Part shown: piece after piece, positions 1 through 7,302 of the stretch | Layout: the number at the start of each line of letters is the position of its first letter | How positions within the stretch are numbered: position 1 is the stretch's first letter | DNA from: JANOYC01 sp031428675 | Lineage (GTDB): Bacteria; Actinomycetota; Actinomycetes; Actinomycetales; Microbacteriaceae | Direction: 5' to 3' | Assembly (NCBI GenBank): GCA_031428675.1 | Contig: JANOYC010000110.1 | Location: 1-12,211 of the forward strand | Length of the DNA stretch: 12,211 bases | Notes under the pieces: model-generated | Database searches by the model: none | What the model saw: the letters and a program-made list of their open reading frames with translations, nothing else | What the model was told of the DNA's origin: nothing | Translations under genes and position numbers: made by a program

Positions 1-129
1 ACTGCCCCAGGTGACGGAGTCGGGCACGTACTGGTAGAAGAGGTGATACCTGCCGTCGTGGTAGGTGATGCCGTGTGGATCGTTGATCCACCCCGAGTGT
101 GCGGTGAAGTGCAACAGCGGACGAGCCAT
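1..129 (-). CDS. GH32 beta-fructosidase, N-terminal fragment (cut by window edge)
   Basis: Only the first 43 codons are inside the window. They read MARPLLHFTAHSG followed by WINDPHG, then GRYHLFYQY. WINDPHG is the GH32 signature (WMNDPNG type), and its Asp at residue 16 is the expected catalytic nucleophile. GH32 enzymes hydrolyse beta-fructosides such as sucrose, sucrose-6-phosphate, levan or inulin; which one cannot be told from this piece. The start is nearly forced, because an in-frame TAG lies four codons upstream (139-141). The nucleophile motif comes so close to the N terminus that there is no room for a signal peptide, so the enzyme should be cytoplasmic. It lies 58 bp downstream of the nucleoside hydrolase on the same strand and is probably the third gene of the lacI operon. 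The Shine-Dalgarno sequence is weak. Confidence 0.88.
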   Translation of the reverse strand, partial: MARPLLHFTAHSGWINDPHGITYHDGRYHLFYQYVPDSVTWGS

Positions 130-187
130 GCCCCGAGCCTACGCCCGACTACCCCCGCTTCGGGAGCGTGAAATTGCAGTCTGCTCC

Positions 188-1144
188 TCAGCCGAGCAGC
201 ACCCGCTCCAGCCTGTCGGCGAAGGAATAGCCGTCGTCCAGCCGTAGCACAACGCGAGTCGGTGCGTCGCTCTCATGCTCGTCACGGTATATGCCCCGCA
301 AATCGCAGATCGTCTGTCCTCGGCCGGGCCCGTGGCCGGTGTCGACGACCACGCTCACGGCTGGCGCGAGCGTCAGAGGCAGGTGATCGAGCGCTATCGC
401 AGCGGCGAGCGGATCGTGCAGCGTTGCACTCGGCTCGACGAATCGGGCTCGGTAGAAGTCGAAGTAGTGCTGCAGCGCGCGTCCGACGGCCGCTGTAAAA
501 GGTCGGTCGGACTGCTCGAGGCGCATCCGCTGGGCTTCATCGATCCGTTGTGTCATCGTGACATCGAGCGGCACGAGGGTGACGGGCCAATCCGCTTCAA
601 TCACGCGGTGCGCGGCTTCGGGGTCGTGCCAGATGTTGGCCTCGGCGGCAGCAGTGATGTTTCCGGGCACGAGCGCTGCGCCACCCATGATCGTGACGCT
701 CGCCACGAGCGACGCAATACCGGGAGCTCTTTCCAACGCGATCGCGAGGTTCGTGAGCGGGCCGATCGCAACGACGTGTAGCTCGCCGGGGTGCGCCGCC
801 GCGAGTCGCGCGAGCATTCCGGCGGCATCCTCAACCGGCCGGTCCGCACCACCCGCGCCGCGCGTAATTCCGACATCGCCCAGCCCGTCTTTGCCGTGCA
901 CCGTCGGCGACCCGCCAGCGAATGCCGACGTTAAGAAGTCGTGTGCTCCTTCAGCGATCGGGATGTCGGAGCGCCCAGCGAGGGCAAGCAGGGCCGCACA
1001 ATTATCGGCCGCCATTCGCGCTGAGCAGTTACCGCTGACCGTGCCGATTCCCACGAGGCGTGCGTCTTCGGACGCCAGCAGATACCCGATGGCAAGGGCG
1101 TCGTCGATGCCGGTGTCGCAATCGAGGTAGACGAGTCGCGTCAC
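188..1144 (-). CDS. Nucleoside hydrolase, IunH/RihA family
   Basis: The 318-residue product has the usual length of this family, which cleaves the N-glycosidic bond of ribonucleosides to give a base and ribose in the cytoplasm. The calcium- and ribose-binding signature DCDTGIDDALAI is at residues 8-19, with D10, D14 and D15 in place. Other conserved points are GN at 38-39, TIMGG at 151-155, the E168/N170 region of EANIWHDPEAA, and LHD with H243 and D244. Nothing essential is missing, so it should be active; base preference cannot be read. The start is GTG, overlapping the TGA of the upstream lacI gene by 4 bp, and with little Shine-Dalgarno sequence it is probably translationally coupled. Its position between a sugar repressor and a GH32 enzyme is unusual. 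Confidence 0.92.
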   Translation of the reverse strand: MTRLVYLDCDTGIDDALAIGYLLASEDARLVGIGTVSGNCSARMAADNCAALLALAGRSDIPIAEGAHDFLTSAFAGGSPTVHGKDGLGDVGITRGAGGADRPVEDAAGMLARLAAAHPGELHVVAIGPLTNLAIALERAPGIASLVASVTIMGGAALVPGNITAAAEANIWHDPEAAHRVIEADWPVTLVPLDVTMTQRIDEAQRMRLEQSDRPFTAAVGRALQHYFDFYRARFVEPSATLHDPLAAAIALDHLPLTLAPAVSVVVDTGHGPGRGQTICDLRGIYRDEHESDAPTRVVLRLDDGYSFADRLERVLLG

Positions 1145-2148
1145 GACACCGCCGCCGTGCTCGGCATGAGAAGCGCGGGCGCGACAAGACGAGAAACGTG
1201 CCCGCGCCCGTTGATGACATCGACGAGGGTGTCGACTGTTGCCGAGGCGAGCGTGTCAATCGGATTCACGACCCGCACATGCGGATGCTCGCGGCCGTCG
1301 GGTAATCCCGACGTGCCGAATTCGACGACGTCTCGCGGGTCCACGTCGGTGACGCGAAGAAATTCGGCGCGCAACCGCTCTGCGCTCGAGAAACTGCCCG
1401 TCACGACGAGGGCGGTTGGATGCGTGGCCGCGAGCACCGTAGCGAATCCGCGCCTATCGTCGTCGGCGTCATCCACCGGGTAATACTCGGCGAGCGTCAC
1501 GCCATGTCGCCGCGCCGCATCATGGAATCCCGTGATCGCGCGATCGACGTAGAGCAACCCGGATGCGAGCTCCACTTGCCGCGGACCGACATAGGCAATC
1601 GTCGTGTGCCCGCGCGATGCGAGGTGAGCGACGGCGATCCCCGCTGCCTGTCGAAAGTCGTAATCGACGAACGGGAGCCCGCCGCTCACGGGCTCGCCCA
1701 AGGCGACCGTCGGAAATCCCAGCTCAATCGCCTTGTCAATGCGGGAATCGTAAGCCGCGACCGACAAGAGCATCGCGCCATCGGCACGTCGCGCGCGCGC
1801 GATCTGCTCGAGAACATCCGCCGCATTCGAACTCTCGACAGTCACAAGCAAGTCGTAGCCCGCATTGCGCGCCGCGAGCGTCAACCGCAACATGTACAAC
1901 CCGAGCCAACCATCACGACTTGCTTCAATGTCGGGCATCGACAGCACGAGCGTGTTCGTGGATCCGCCGCGAAGCGCTTGGGCCGCTGCGCTCGGCGCGT
2001 AGTGCAGATCGCGCACTGCAGCCTCCACGCGCGCACGCACTTCGCCGGAAATCGGGCGCGTTCCGCTCAAGACGTAAGAAACGGTGCTCTGCGAGACCCC
2101 CGCCCTTCGTGCGACGTCCGTCATCGACGGGGGCTTCGTCGTGGTCAT
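1141..2148 (-). CDS. LacI-family transcriptional repressor
   Basis: This 335-residue protein has the LacI-family layout. An N-terminal helix-turn-helix spans about residues 9-28 (MTDVARRAGVSQSTVSYVL), a hinge helix ending in YAPSAAAQALR lies near 51-61, and a periplasmic-binding-protein-like effector domain fills the rest. The ATG at 2148 is preceded by a good ribosome site, AGGAG at 2158-2154, five bases away. The gene is divergent from a sugar ABC transporter-glucosidase operon, and the space between them is full of TCATCGATA-type palindromes, so it most likely represses both that operon and itself until the sugar binds. The effector is not readable from the sequence; sucrose or another alpha-glucoside/fructoside is inferred from the neighbours. 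It is the first gene of a probable lacI-iunH-GH32 operon. Confidence 0.95.
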   Translation of the reverse strand: MTTTKPPSMTDVARRAGVSQSTVSYVLSGTRPISGEVRARVEAAVRDLHYAPSAAAQALRGGSTNTLVLSMPDIEASRDGWLGLYMLRLTLAARNAGYDLLVTVESSNAADVLEQIARARRADGAMLLSVAAYDSRIDKAIELGFPTVALGEPVSGGLPFVDYDFRQAAGIAVAHLASRGHTTIAYVGPRQVELASGLLYVDRAITGFHDAARRHGVTLAEYYPVDDADDDRRGFATVLAATHPTALVVTGSFSSAERLRAEFLRVTDVDPRDVVEFGTSGLPDGREHPHVRVVNPIDTLASATVDTLVDVINGRGHVSRLVAPALLMPSTAAVS

Positions 2149-2160
2149 GCGGCTCCTCGC

Positions 2161-2216
2161 GTCGATGAGATTTGTCGATGAGATTCATCGATAATGATAT
2201 CGATGAATCATCGATA
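2161..2216. promoter_or_regulatory. Operator cluster A for the LacI-family repressor
   Basis: Two overlapping palindromes are visible. The first (2183-2208) has 11-bp arms, ATTCATCGATA and its exact complement, around a 4-bp centre. The second (2198-2216) is TATCGATGAATCATCGATA, with perfect 9-bp arms around one base. Next to them, GTCGATGAGATT is directly repeated at 2161-2172 and 2174-2185, a 13-bp step that adds two further half-site-like words. The shared element is TCATCGATA with a central CG, as expected for LacI-family hinge-helix binding. The cluster covers the probable lacI promoter. Assignment to the adjacent repressor is inference from position and symmetry. Confidence 0.75.
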
Positions 2217-2223
2217 CTATCAA
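2194..2223 (-). promoter_or_regulatory. Probable lacI operon promoter
   Basis: Reading leftward, a -35-like TTGATA (2223-2218, five of six to TTGACA) is followed after 18 bp by a -10-like TATCAT (2199-2194, five of six to TATAAT). Transcription would start near 2187, giving a leader of about 40 bases that carries the AGGAG ribosome site. Both palindromes of cluster A sit on the spacer and -10, which fits direct autorepression. Confidence 0.6.
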
Positions 2224-2329
2224 TAGCGGTGGCCGACTTTGACCACCGCGGCGACCGGCTATTGCCCGTGAGGCCCAACAGTTTCGGGCGAGTAAACAGC
2301 ATGTTACAGATCTCCGATTCTGCGCATTG

Positions 2330-2373
2330 CCATCGATTGGTCACCATACAGTCATCGATACGAATCAACGATT
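2330..2373. promoter_or_regulatory. Operator cluster B, on the transporter side
   Basis: Three further copies of the half-site word lie in the same orientation: CCATCGATT (2330-2338), an exact TCATCGATA (2352-2360) and TCAACGATT (2365-2373). The last two are 13 bp apart, the same step as the direct repeat in cluster A. The transporter promoter is probably here, but I cannot fix it: TTGCCA at 2327-2332 is a fair -35, with only weak -10 candidates downstream (TACAGT 2347-2352, or AGTCAT 2350-2355). The distance to cluster A, about 140 bp, would allow repressor-mediated looping. Confidence 0.55.
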
Positions 2374-2467
2374 GCGTCACCAAAGCGCCACCAGACAACA
2401 CGCCAGCACGACACCGCCCCGCACCCCACCGCCTCCTCACCACTCCACACTCCGAGAGCGAGACTCC
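2374..2467 (+). other. C/A-rich leader of the transporter operon
   Basis: This stretch ahead of the binding-protein gene is rich in C and A, poor in G and T, and shows no hairpin, so it should form an unstructured 5' leader. The only ribosome-site-like sequence is the modest GAGAGCGAGA close to the ATG. The reading frame does extend upstream to 2327, but the encoded residues are Pro/Thr/His-rich and precede a clean lipoprotein signal, so that extension is not believed. Confidence 0.4.
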
Positions 2468-3676
2468 ATGTCCCCGTCCCCACACACCGTTCGCGCCCTC
2501 GCTGCGTTTTCTGCAGCCGTCGCATCCACACTGTTCATTTCCGGATGCGCCACCGGTTCAGGCTCCACCACTGGCTCCGGCGACGCCGTCACCGAGATCA
2601 CCGTCTGGACGGGCCTTCCCTACGATTCCTTCCAGATACCGAACGCCGAGGTGTTCGAATCCTGCGAGAAGTCGACCGGCATCACCGCGACCCTCGAGGA
2701 CTTCCCAGCGGGCGACCTCACCGGCAAGGTTTTGCAGGCTGGCACCTCTGGCGATCTCCCCGACTTGCTCTACCTGGAGGGCACGGACATCTCGCGTGTC
2801 GCCGAAGCCGGGATCCTCACGCCTCTTGACACCTTCGGACTGACCGCCGATGACTACGCACCCACCGTGCAGGAGATGGGCAGCGTCGACGGAACGCTCT
2901 ATGGCATCGCGCCCGGCGTCAACACGGTCGCGATCTTCTACAACGCCGATCTCTTCGCCAAGGCGGGAGTGGCCGTGCCGACGAACTTCGCCGAGCTGCG
3001 CGCCGCCGCAAAGGCGCTCACGACCGACGACACGCAAGGCTTTGCGCTGTCCGCCGACAGTGGTACCGGGCCCTACGTGTTCCTGCCGTTCCTGCTGAGC
3101 GCGGGCGGCGACCCCGCAAACCTCGACACTCCAGAGGTCGCCGAGGCGCTCCAGTTGTGGAAGGACTTCGTCGACGACGGCAGCACCACCAAGTCGGCAA
3201 CGACCATCGGATGGGACGCCCAGGATGCCTTCCGCGCTGGAAAGGCCGCGATGGTCATGTCGGGATCGTGGTTGTTCTCCGAAGAACTCGACTTCGAGCT
3301 CGGCACGTTCCCCGTGCCCACGCCAGACGGCACCGGAGATTCCGTGTCTCCGATCGGTGCCGAGCTGTGGACAATTCCCACCAACGACGACGCCCACGCT
3401 CAAGCCGCCGCGACCATGCTCGAGTGCCTCACGAACGACGAGAACTCCCTCGCAATGGCCCTCGCGTCACACCGCACGCCGAGCAAGACGACGATTGCTG
3501 ATGCCTACCTCGAAGCCAATCCCGCTGAAGCAGGCCTCATCCATCTGATCGCCACGTCGTACCTCCGCGACCCGGAGACGACCGGCGCCGAGAGCGAACG
3601 TCTCGCAACGGCCATCCAAGACAGCCTCGCCAACGGCACCGACCCGGCCGCCGCACTCGAGGCAGCCTCCAAGTAG
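2468..3676 (+). CDS. Sugar ABC transporter substrate-binding lipoprotein (family 1)
   Basis: The 402-residue product is the extracellular solute-binding component of a carbohydrate importer. A lipoprotein signal runs from M1 to the lipobox ISGC, whose Cys27 would be lipidated to anchor the protein outside the membrane; a Gly/Ser/Thr-rich linker follows. The mature part shows family-1 (MalE-like) landmarks: EITVWTG at the start, YGIAPGVNTVAIFYNADLF in the middle, and FRAGKAAMVMSGSW near residue 260-275. The ATG at 2468 was chosen because it gives a normal signal peptide. The gene is first in a rightward operon with two permeases and a GH13 enzyme. The substrate is not readable; an oligosaccharide with alpha-glucosyl and perhaps fructosyl residues is inferred. 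Confidence 0.93.
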   Translation: MSPSPHTVRALAAFSAAVASTLFISGCATGSGSTTGSGDAVTEITVWTGLPYDSFQIPNAEVFESCEKSTGITATLEDFPAGDLTGKVLQAGTSGDLPDLLYLEGTDISRVAEAGILTPLDTFGLTADDYAPTVQEMGSVDGTLYGIAPGVNTVAIFYNADLFAKAGVAVPTNFAELRAAAKALTTDDTQGFALSADSGTGPYVFLPFLLSAGGDPANLDTPEVAEALQLWKDFVDDGSTTKSATTIGWDAQDAFRAGKAAMVMSGSWLFSEELDFELGTFPVPTPDGTGDSVSPIGAELWTIPTNDDAHAQAAATMLECLTNDENSLAMALASHRTPSKTTIADAYLEANPAEAGLIHLIATSYLRDPETTGAESERLATAIQDSLANGTDPAAALEAASK

Positions 3677-3685
3677 TCAACAACC

Positions 3686-3763
3686 GGATGCGGTGGGCCG
3701 ATCGCGAGCGCAAGCCAGCCCGGCTGAGACCCGGCTGGCACGCCCGCCCGGCCCACCGCATCC
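3686..3763 (+). promoter_or_regulatory. Nested intercistronic stem-loop between binding protein and permease
   Basis: A perfect 15-bp inverted repeat, GGATGCGGTGGGCCG at 3686-3700 and its complement at 3749-3763, encloses a second hairpin with 7-bp arms, GCCAGCC (3714-3720) and GGCTGGC (3733-3739). There is no T-tract, so it is not a classical intrinsic terminator. It sits 9 bases after the binding-protein stop and ends just before the next gene's GAGGAG site. Such structures in sugar operons protect upstream mRNA from 3' decay or give partial termination, raising binding protein over permease; that role is inferred here. Confidence 0.7.
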
Positions 3764-3779
3764 CCGTGAGGAGACTCGC

Positions 3780-4703
3780 ATGACAGCAACCGTCGCCCGC
3801 CGGGCAGACAACACGCGATCGCGTCCGTGGCGCTTCACCACCACTCGCCGGGAGCAACTCGCCCACGCCGCGTTCGTTATTCCCGCGTTTCTTTACGTGC
3901 TGTATTTCTTCGGCTACCCGCTCGGCAAGAGCCTCTGGATGAGCTTCGTCGACTTTCGCACGGCAACGTTCATCACGGGCGAGGCGCCGTTCGTCGGGTT
4001 CGACAATTACGCCGCTGTGCTCTCTACGCCGCTTCTCCCGCTCGCCACCGTCAACACGATCGTGATCACCGCAGCGACCGTCGTGCTGCAACTCGGCATC
4101 GGGCTCGCCCTTGCAACCTTCTTCACGAAGAAGTTTCCCGGCAATCGACTCTTCACCGGGATGCTCATGCTCCCCTGGTTGCTTCCGCTCGTCACCACAG
4201 CGGCCGTATGGCGGTGGCTCTTGCGCGACGACGGACCGCTGCTTGCACTTCTCGCTCTCGAAACGTCGCCGTTCGCCGACCCGCAACTCGCACTCGCGGC
4301 CGTGATCGCCATCAACATCTGGCTGGGCATCCCGTTCTACGTGATCATCCTCACCGCTGCACTGCAGAACGTTCCCGGCGACCAGCTCGAAGCTGCTGAA
4401 TTGGATGGCGCGGGCCGCTGGGGCCGGTTCTGGCACATTGCGCTGCCGAGCATCCGTCCACAACTCGCTGTCTCGACGACACTCACGATCATCTACACGC
4501 TCAAGGTGCTCGAGTTGCCGCTCATCCTCACCGGCGGCGGGCCGGCGAACGCCACTCAGACCCTCGGCACGGTCGCCTACGCGCTGTCGTTCAAGAAGTT
4601 CGAGTTCGGCCAGGGCGCCGCCGTCGGCAACATTCTCATGCTCGTGACCCTGGTGTTCGCCATTGCGTACATCGTGCTCGCCACGCGGAAGGAAAAGGAA
4701 TGA
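3780..4703 (+). CDS. Sugar ABC transporter permease, MalF/UgpA type
   Basis: This 307-residue integral membrane protein is one half of the channel of the sugar importer. Hydrophobic segments appear near residues 28-45, 90-115, 125-147, 168-192, 229-250 and 280-300, the six expected. The cytoplasmic EAA loop that contacts the ATPase is at about 204-226 (EAAELDGAGRWGRFWHIALP), and GGGPANATQTL after the fifth helix is typical of MalF/UgpA-type permeases. The ATG at 3780 has an excellent GAGGAG ribosome site six bases upstream; an in-frame extension to 3693 would run through the stem-loop and is rejected. The stop overlaps the next start by 4 bp (ATGA), indicating coupled translation with its partner. 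Confidence 0.94.
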   Translation: MTATVARRADNTRSRPWRFTTTRREQLAHAAFVIPAFLYVLYFFGYPLGKSLWMSFVDFRTATFITGEAPFVGFDNYAAVLSTPLLPLATVNTIVITAATVVLQLGIGLALATFFTKKFPGNRLFTGMLMLPWLLPLVTTAAVWRWLLRDDGPLLALLALETSPFADPQLALAAVIAINIWLGIPFYVIILTAALQNVPGDQLEAAELDGAGRWGRFWHIALPSIRPQLAVSTTLTIIYTLKVLELPLILTGGGPANATQTLGTVAYALSFKKFEFGQGAAVGNILMLVTLVFAIAYIVLATRKEKE

Positions 4704-5518
4704 TCCAGCGCAACCGCCGCTCCGCGTGGATGCAGACGGCCGCGGCGGCAATCATCATCGCCGTCATGCTCTACCCGATTTTTTGGCTCATCAGCGGTTC
4801 GCTGCAGCCGGATGCGAGCGCCGCCACGATCCAAGCGATCCCGCGCACCTTCGACCTGGCGTCGTATGCGCGCGCTATTGCCGACCAATCGCGCAGCATC
4901 GGCACGAGCCTCATCGTGGCGATCGGCACGGCGCTTCTGTCCGTTACGATCGCCGCACCTGCCGCGTTCGGTCTCGCACGCTTGCGCAGTCGGTTCGTCG
5001 ACGTCGTGCTCATCACGCTCTTCGTCGCGCAAATCGTGCCGGGAATCGTGTTATCGAACTCGCTCTACACAATGTTCAGCTCGATCGGATTGCTCAACAC
5101 GATCCCCGGGCTCATCCTCGCGAACGCGTCGGGCTCGCTGCCATTCGCCCTGCTGCTTCTTCGTTCCTTCATGCTCGAACTCGACCCGGAGATTCTCGAG
5201 GCAGCCCGTCTCGACGGCGCCACCAGCATCCGTTCGTTCCTGTCGATCGTCGTGCCGCTCAGCAGCAACGCACTCATCACGGCCGGAGTCTTCGGCTTTC
5301 TCGCCGGATGGGGCGACTTCCTTTTCGCTCTCACCTTGAGCACCGGATCCGAACTGCGCACCATCACCATCGGCATCTACCAGTACATCGGCTCGCCGAA
5401 TGTCGACTGGAGCACGGTCATGGCCGCGAGCGTCGTCGCGAGCATCCCCGCCATCATCCTCCTGCTGCTCTCGCAGCGTTACCTGCGGGCCGGCCTCGGT
5501 GCCGGCTCCGGAAAGTAG
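4700..5518 (+). CDS. Sugar ABC transporter permease, MalG/UgpE type
   Basis: The second permease has 272 residues, a normal MalG-type length. The first helix (AAAAIIIAVMLYPIFWLISGSL) is followed by the long external loop typical of this subunit, and the EAA loop is at residues 164-189 (EILEAARLDGATSIRSF). Further hydrophobic segments lie near 70-90, 102-122, 133-155, 188-212 and 238-258. The ATG overlaps the previous gene's stop by 4 bp and has a purine-rich ribosome site, GGAAGGAAAAGGA, immediately upstream. No ATP-binding subunit is encoded in the locus, so the channel probably uses a shared MsiK-like ATPase coded elsewhere, as many actinobacterial sugar importers do. Confidence 0.94.
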   Translation: MIQRNRRSAWMQTAAAAIIIAVMLYPIFWLISGSLQPDASAATIQAIPRTFDLASYARAIADQSRSIGTSLIVAIGTALLSVTIAAPAAFGLARLRSRFVDVVLITLFVAQIVPGIVLSNSLYTMFSSIGLLNTIPGLILANASGSLPFALLLLRSFMLELDPEILEAARLDGATSIRSFLSIVVPLSSNALITAGVFGFLAGWGDFLFALTLSTGSELRTITIGIYQYIGSPNVDWSTVMAASVVASIPAIILLLLSQRYLRAGLGAGSGK

Positions 5519-5525
5519 ACCCCCA

Positions 5526-7232
5526 ATGACGACTCACATCGAGACACACGGCGCCGCGGTCGCCGCGGCTGGCGCCGCTGGCGCGGTCAGCGCATCCCTC
5601 GAATGGTGGCGCACCGCGGTGATCTACCAGATCTACCCGCGCTCTTTCGCCGACGCCAACGGAGACGGCATCGGCGATCTGCCCGGAATCACCTCGCGAC
5701 TCGAGGCCGTGCGCGATCTCGGGGCCGACGCGATCTGGCTTTCACCCTTCTTCACCTCGCCGCAAAATGACGCGGGATACGACGTGGCCGACTATTGCGA
5801 CGTTGATCCGATCTTCGGCACGCTCGCCGATTTCGACGTGATGATCGCCCGCGCTCGCGAACTCCGCTTGCGGGTGATCATCGACCTCGTGCCCAATCAC
5901 TCGTCGAGCGAGCACGTCTGGTTTCAGCAGGCACTCGCCGCCCCAGAGGGCTCTGCCGAACGCGCCCGGTACATCTTCCGTGATGGCGCTGGTGACCACG
6001 GCGAATTGCCGCCGAATGACTGGCAATCCTGCTTCGGCGGCTCAGCCTGGACGCGCACGACACGCGCCGACGGCACACTCGGACAGTGGTATCTGCACCT
6101 CTTCGACTCGAGCCAGCCTGACTTCGACTGGTCGAATCCGTGGGTGCGCGAGCAATTCGTCGACATTCTGCGATTCTGGCTCGATCGCGGCGTCGACGGC
6201 TTTCGCGTGGATGTCGCGCACGGGATGGTCAAAGAACATGGCCTTCCGAACTACATCCCGACCGACACCGTTGATTTCTTCGCGCCGAGCCCGCACTGGG
6301 CGCAAGAGGGTGTGCACGAGATCTTCCGCGAGTGGCGAGCGGTGGTCGACGAATACGAGGGCGACCGCATCCTGTGCGCGGAGGCGTGGGTCAATCCGCT
6401 CACGAGCCTGGCGAATTGGGTGCGGCCTGATGAGATGCACCACGCGTTCAACTTCGCCTATCTGTCGACGCCGTGGGCGGTAGCTGAGCTGCGCGGGATC
6501 ATCCAGAATTCGCTTAATGCGTTTTCGGCGGTGGGCGCGCCGAGCACGTGGGTGCTCTCCAATCACGACGTGGTGCGGCTCGCGACTCGCTACGGCTTTG
6601 CGCCAGAAACGGAGTTGTACTACGGCATCGGCCCCACGACCCCGGGGCTGCCCGACCCCGCACTCGCTCTGCGGCGCGGGCGGGCCGCCAGCATGCTCAT
6701 GCTCGCGCTGCCCGGTTCTGCCTACCTCTATCAGGGCGAAGAACTCGGCCTCCCCGAAGCGATCGACATTCCCGACGATGCTCGCCAAGACCCGGCATGG
6801 CACCGCACGAGCGGCGAGCGCTACGGCCGTGACGGATGCCGCGTGCCGCTTCCCTGGGTCGCCAACTCCCCCGCATTTGGCTTCAACACCACGGGCGAGT
6901 CCTGGCTGCCGCAGCCCGCTGAGTGGAGCGCGCTCGCGCACGACCGACAGTTGCGCGACCCCGCGTCGACGCTCACGCTCTACCGCACGGCGCTCAACCT
7001 CCGTCGCGCGCTCGGCCTCGGAGCTGGGAGTGGGTCTGGCACTGGCACGATCGCATGGCTCGACCTCGCGCCTGACGCGCTGGCCTTCACGAACGGCGAG
7101 GTGCTCGTGATCGCGAATCTCGGCGCCGCATCCGTCGCTCTCCCCGTCGGATACCAGGTAATCCTGAGTTCCGACCCGTCCAACGCCGATTCGGTAGCGC
7201 CCGACTCGACCGTCTGGGCCGTCAGCGCCTAG
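5526..7232 (+). CDS. GH13 alpha-glucosidase
   Basis: The 568-residue product is a GH13 (alpha-amylase superfamily) exo-acting glucosidase. All four conserved regions are present: DLVPNH at 120-125, GFRVDV with nucleophile D229, CAEAW with acid/base E286, and SNHD with D348. YQIYPRSFADANGDGIGDL at 34-52 and the GRDGCRVPLPW motif further on are typical of actinobacterial alpha-glucosidases. There is no signal peptide; the Ala-rich first 25 residues lack the usual basic N terminus, so it acts on imported sugar in the cytoplasm. The gene starts 7 bp after the permease stop, in the same operon. The residue after the nucleophile is Val, seen in many alpha-1,6-acting members, but this does not settle specificity. 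Sucrose, maltose or isomaltose are all possible. Confidence 0.94.
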   Translation: MTTHIETHGAAVAAAGAAGAVSASLEWWRTAVIYQIYPRSFADANGDGIGDLPGITSRLEAVRDLGADAIWLSPFFTSPQNDAGYDVADYCDVDPIFGTLADFDVMIARARELRLRVIIDLVPNHSSSEHVWFQQALAAPEGSAERARYIFRDGAGDHGELPPNDWQSCFGGSAWTRTTRADGTLGQWYLHLFDSSQPDFDWSNPWVREQFVDILRFWLDRGVDGFRVDVAHGMVKEHGLPNYIPTDTVDFFAPSPHWAQEGVHEIFREWRAVVDEYEGDRILCAEAWVNPLTSLANWVRPDEMHHAFNFAYLSTPWAVAELRGIIQNSLNAFSAVGAPSTWVLSNHDVVRLATRYGFAPETELYYGIGPTTPGLPDPALALRRGRAASMLMLALPGSAYLYQGEELGLPEAIDIPDDARQDPAWHRTSGERYGRDGCRVPLPWVANSPAFGFNTTGESWLPQPAEWSALAHDRQLRDPASTLTLYRTALNLRRALGLGAGSGSGTGTIAWLDLAPDALAFTNGEVLVIANLGAASVALPVGYQVILSSDPSNADSVAPDSTVWAVSA

Positions 7233-7302
7233 CACACGGCGAGCGACCCACCTACTCGAGCACCCAGCCGACAACAGCCACGACACCCGCGGCATCCCTC
7301 CC

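Noticed and set aside
2327..2467. N-terminal extension of the binding protein
   Set aside because: The extra 47 residues are Pro/His/Thr-rich and would bury the lipoprotein signal sequence that begins at 2468. The stretch also contains operator-like repeats.
2558..3403. 281-codon open frame on the minus strand
   Set aside because: It is antisense to the sugar-binding lipoprotein gene; composition is that of a shadow frame.
3537..4751. 404-codon open frame on the minus strand
   Set aside because: It lies antisense to the first permease and the end of the binding-protein gene, and its residues are a low-complexity Glu/Arg/Gly mix typical of mirrored high-GC coding DNA. No family resemblance.
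5400..5525. N-terminal extension of the alpha-glucosidase
   Set aside because: It overlaps the second permease gene in another frame, is Ser/Arg/Pro-rich, and the ATG at 5526 fits the operon spacing.
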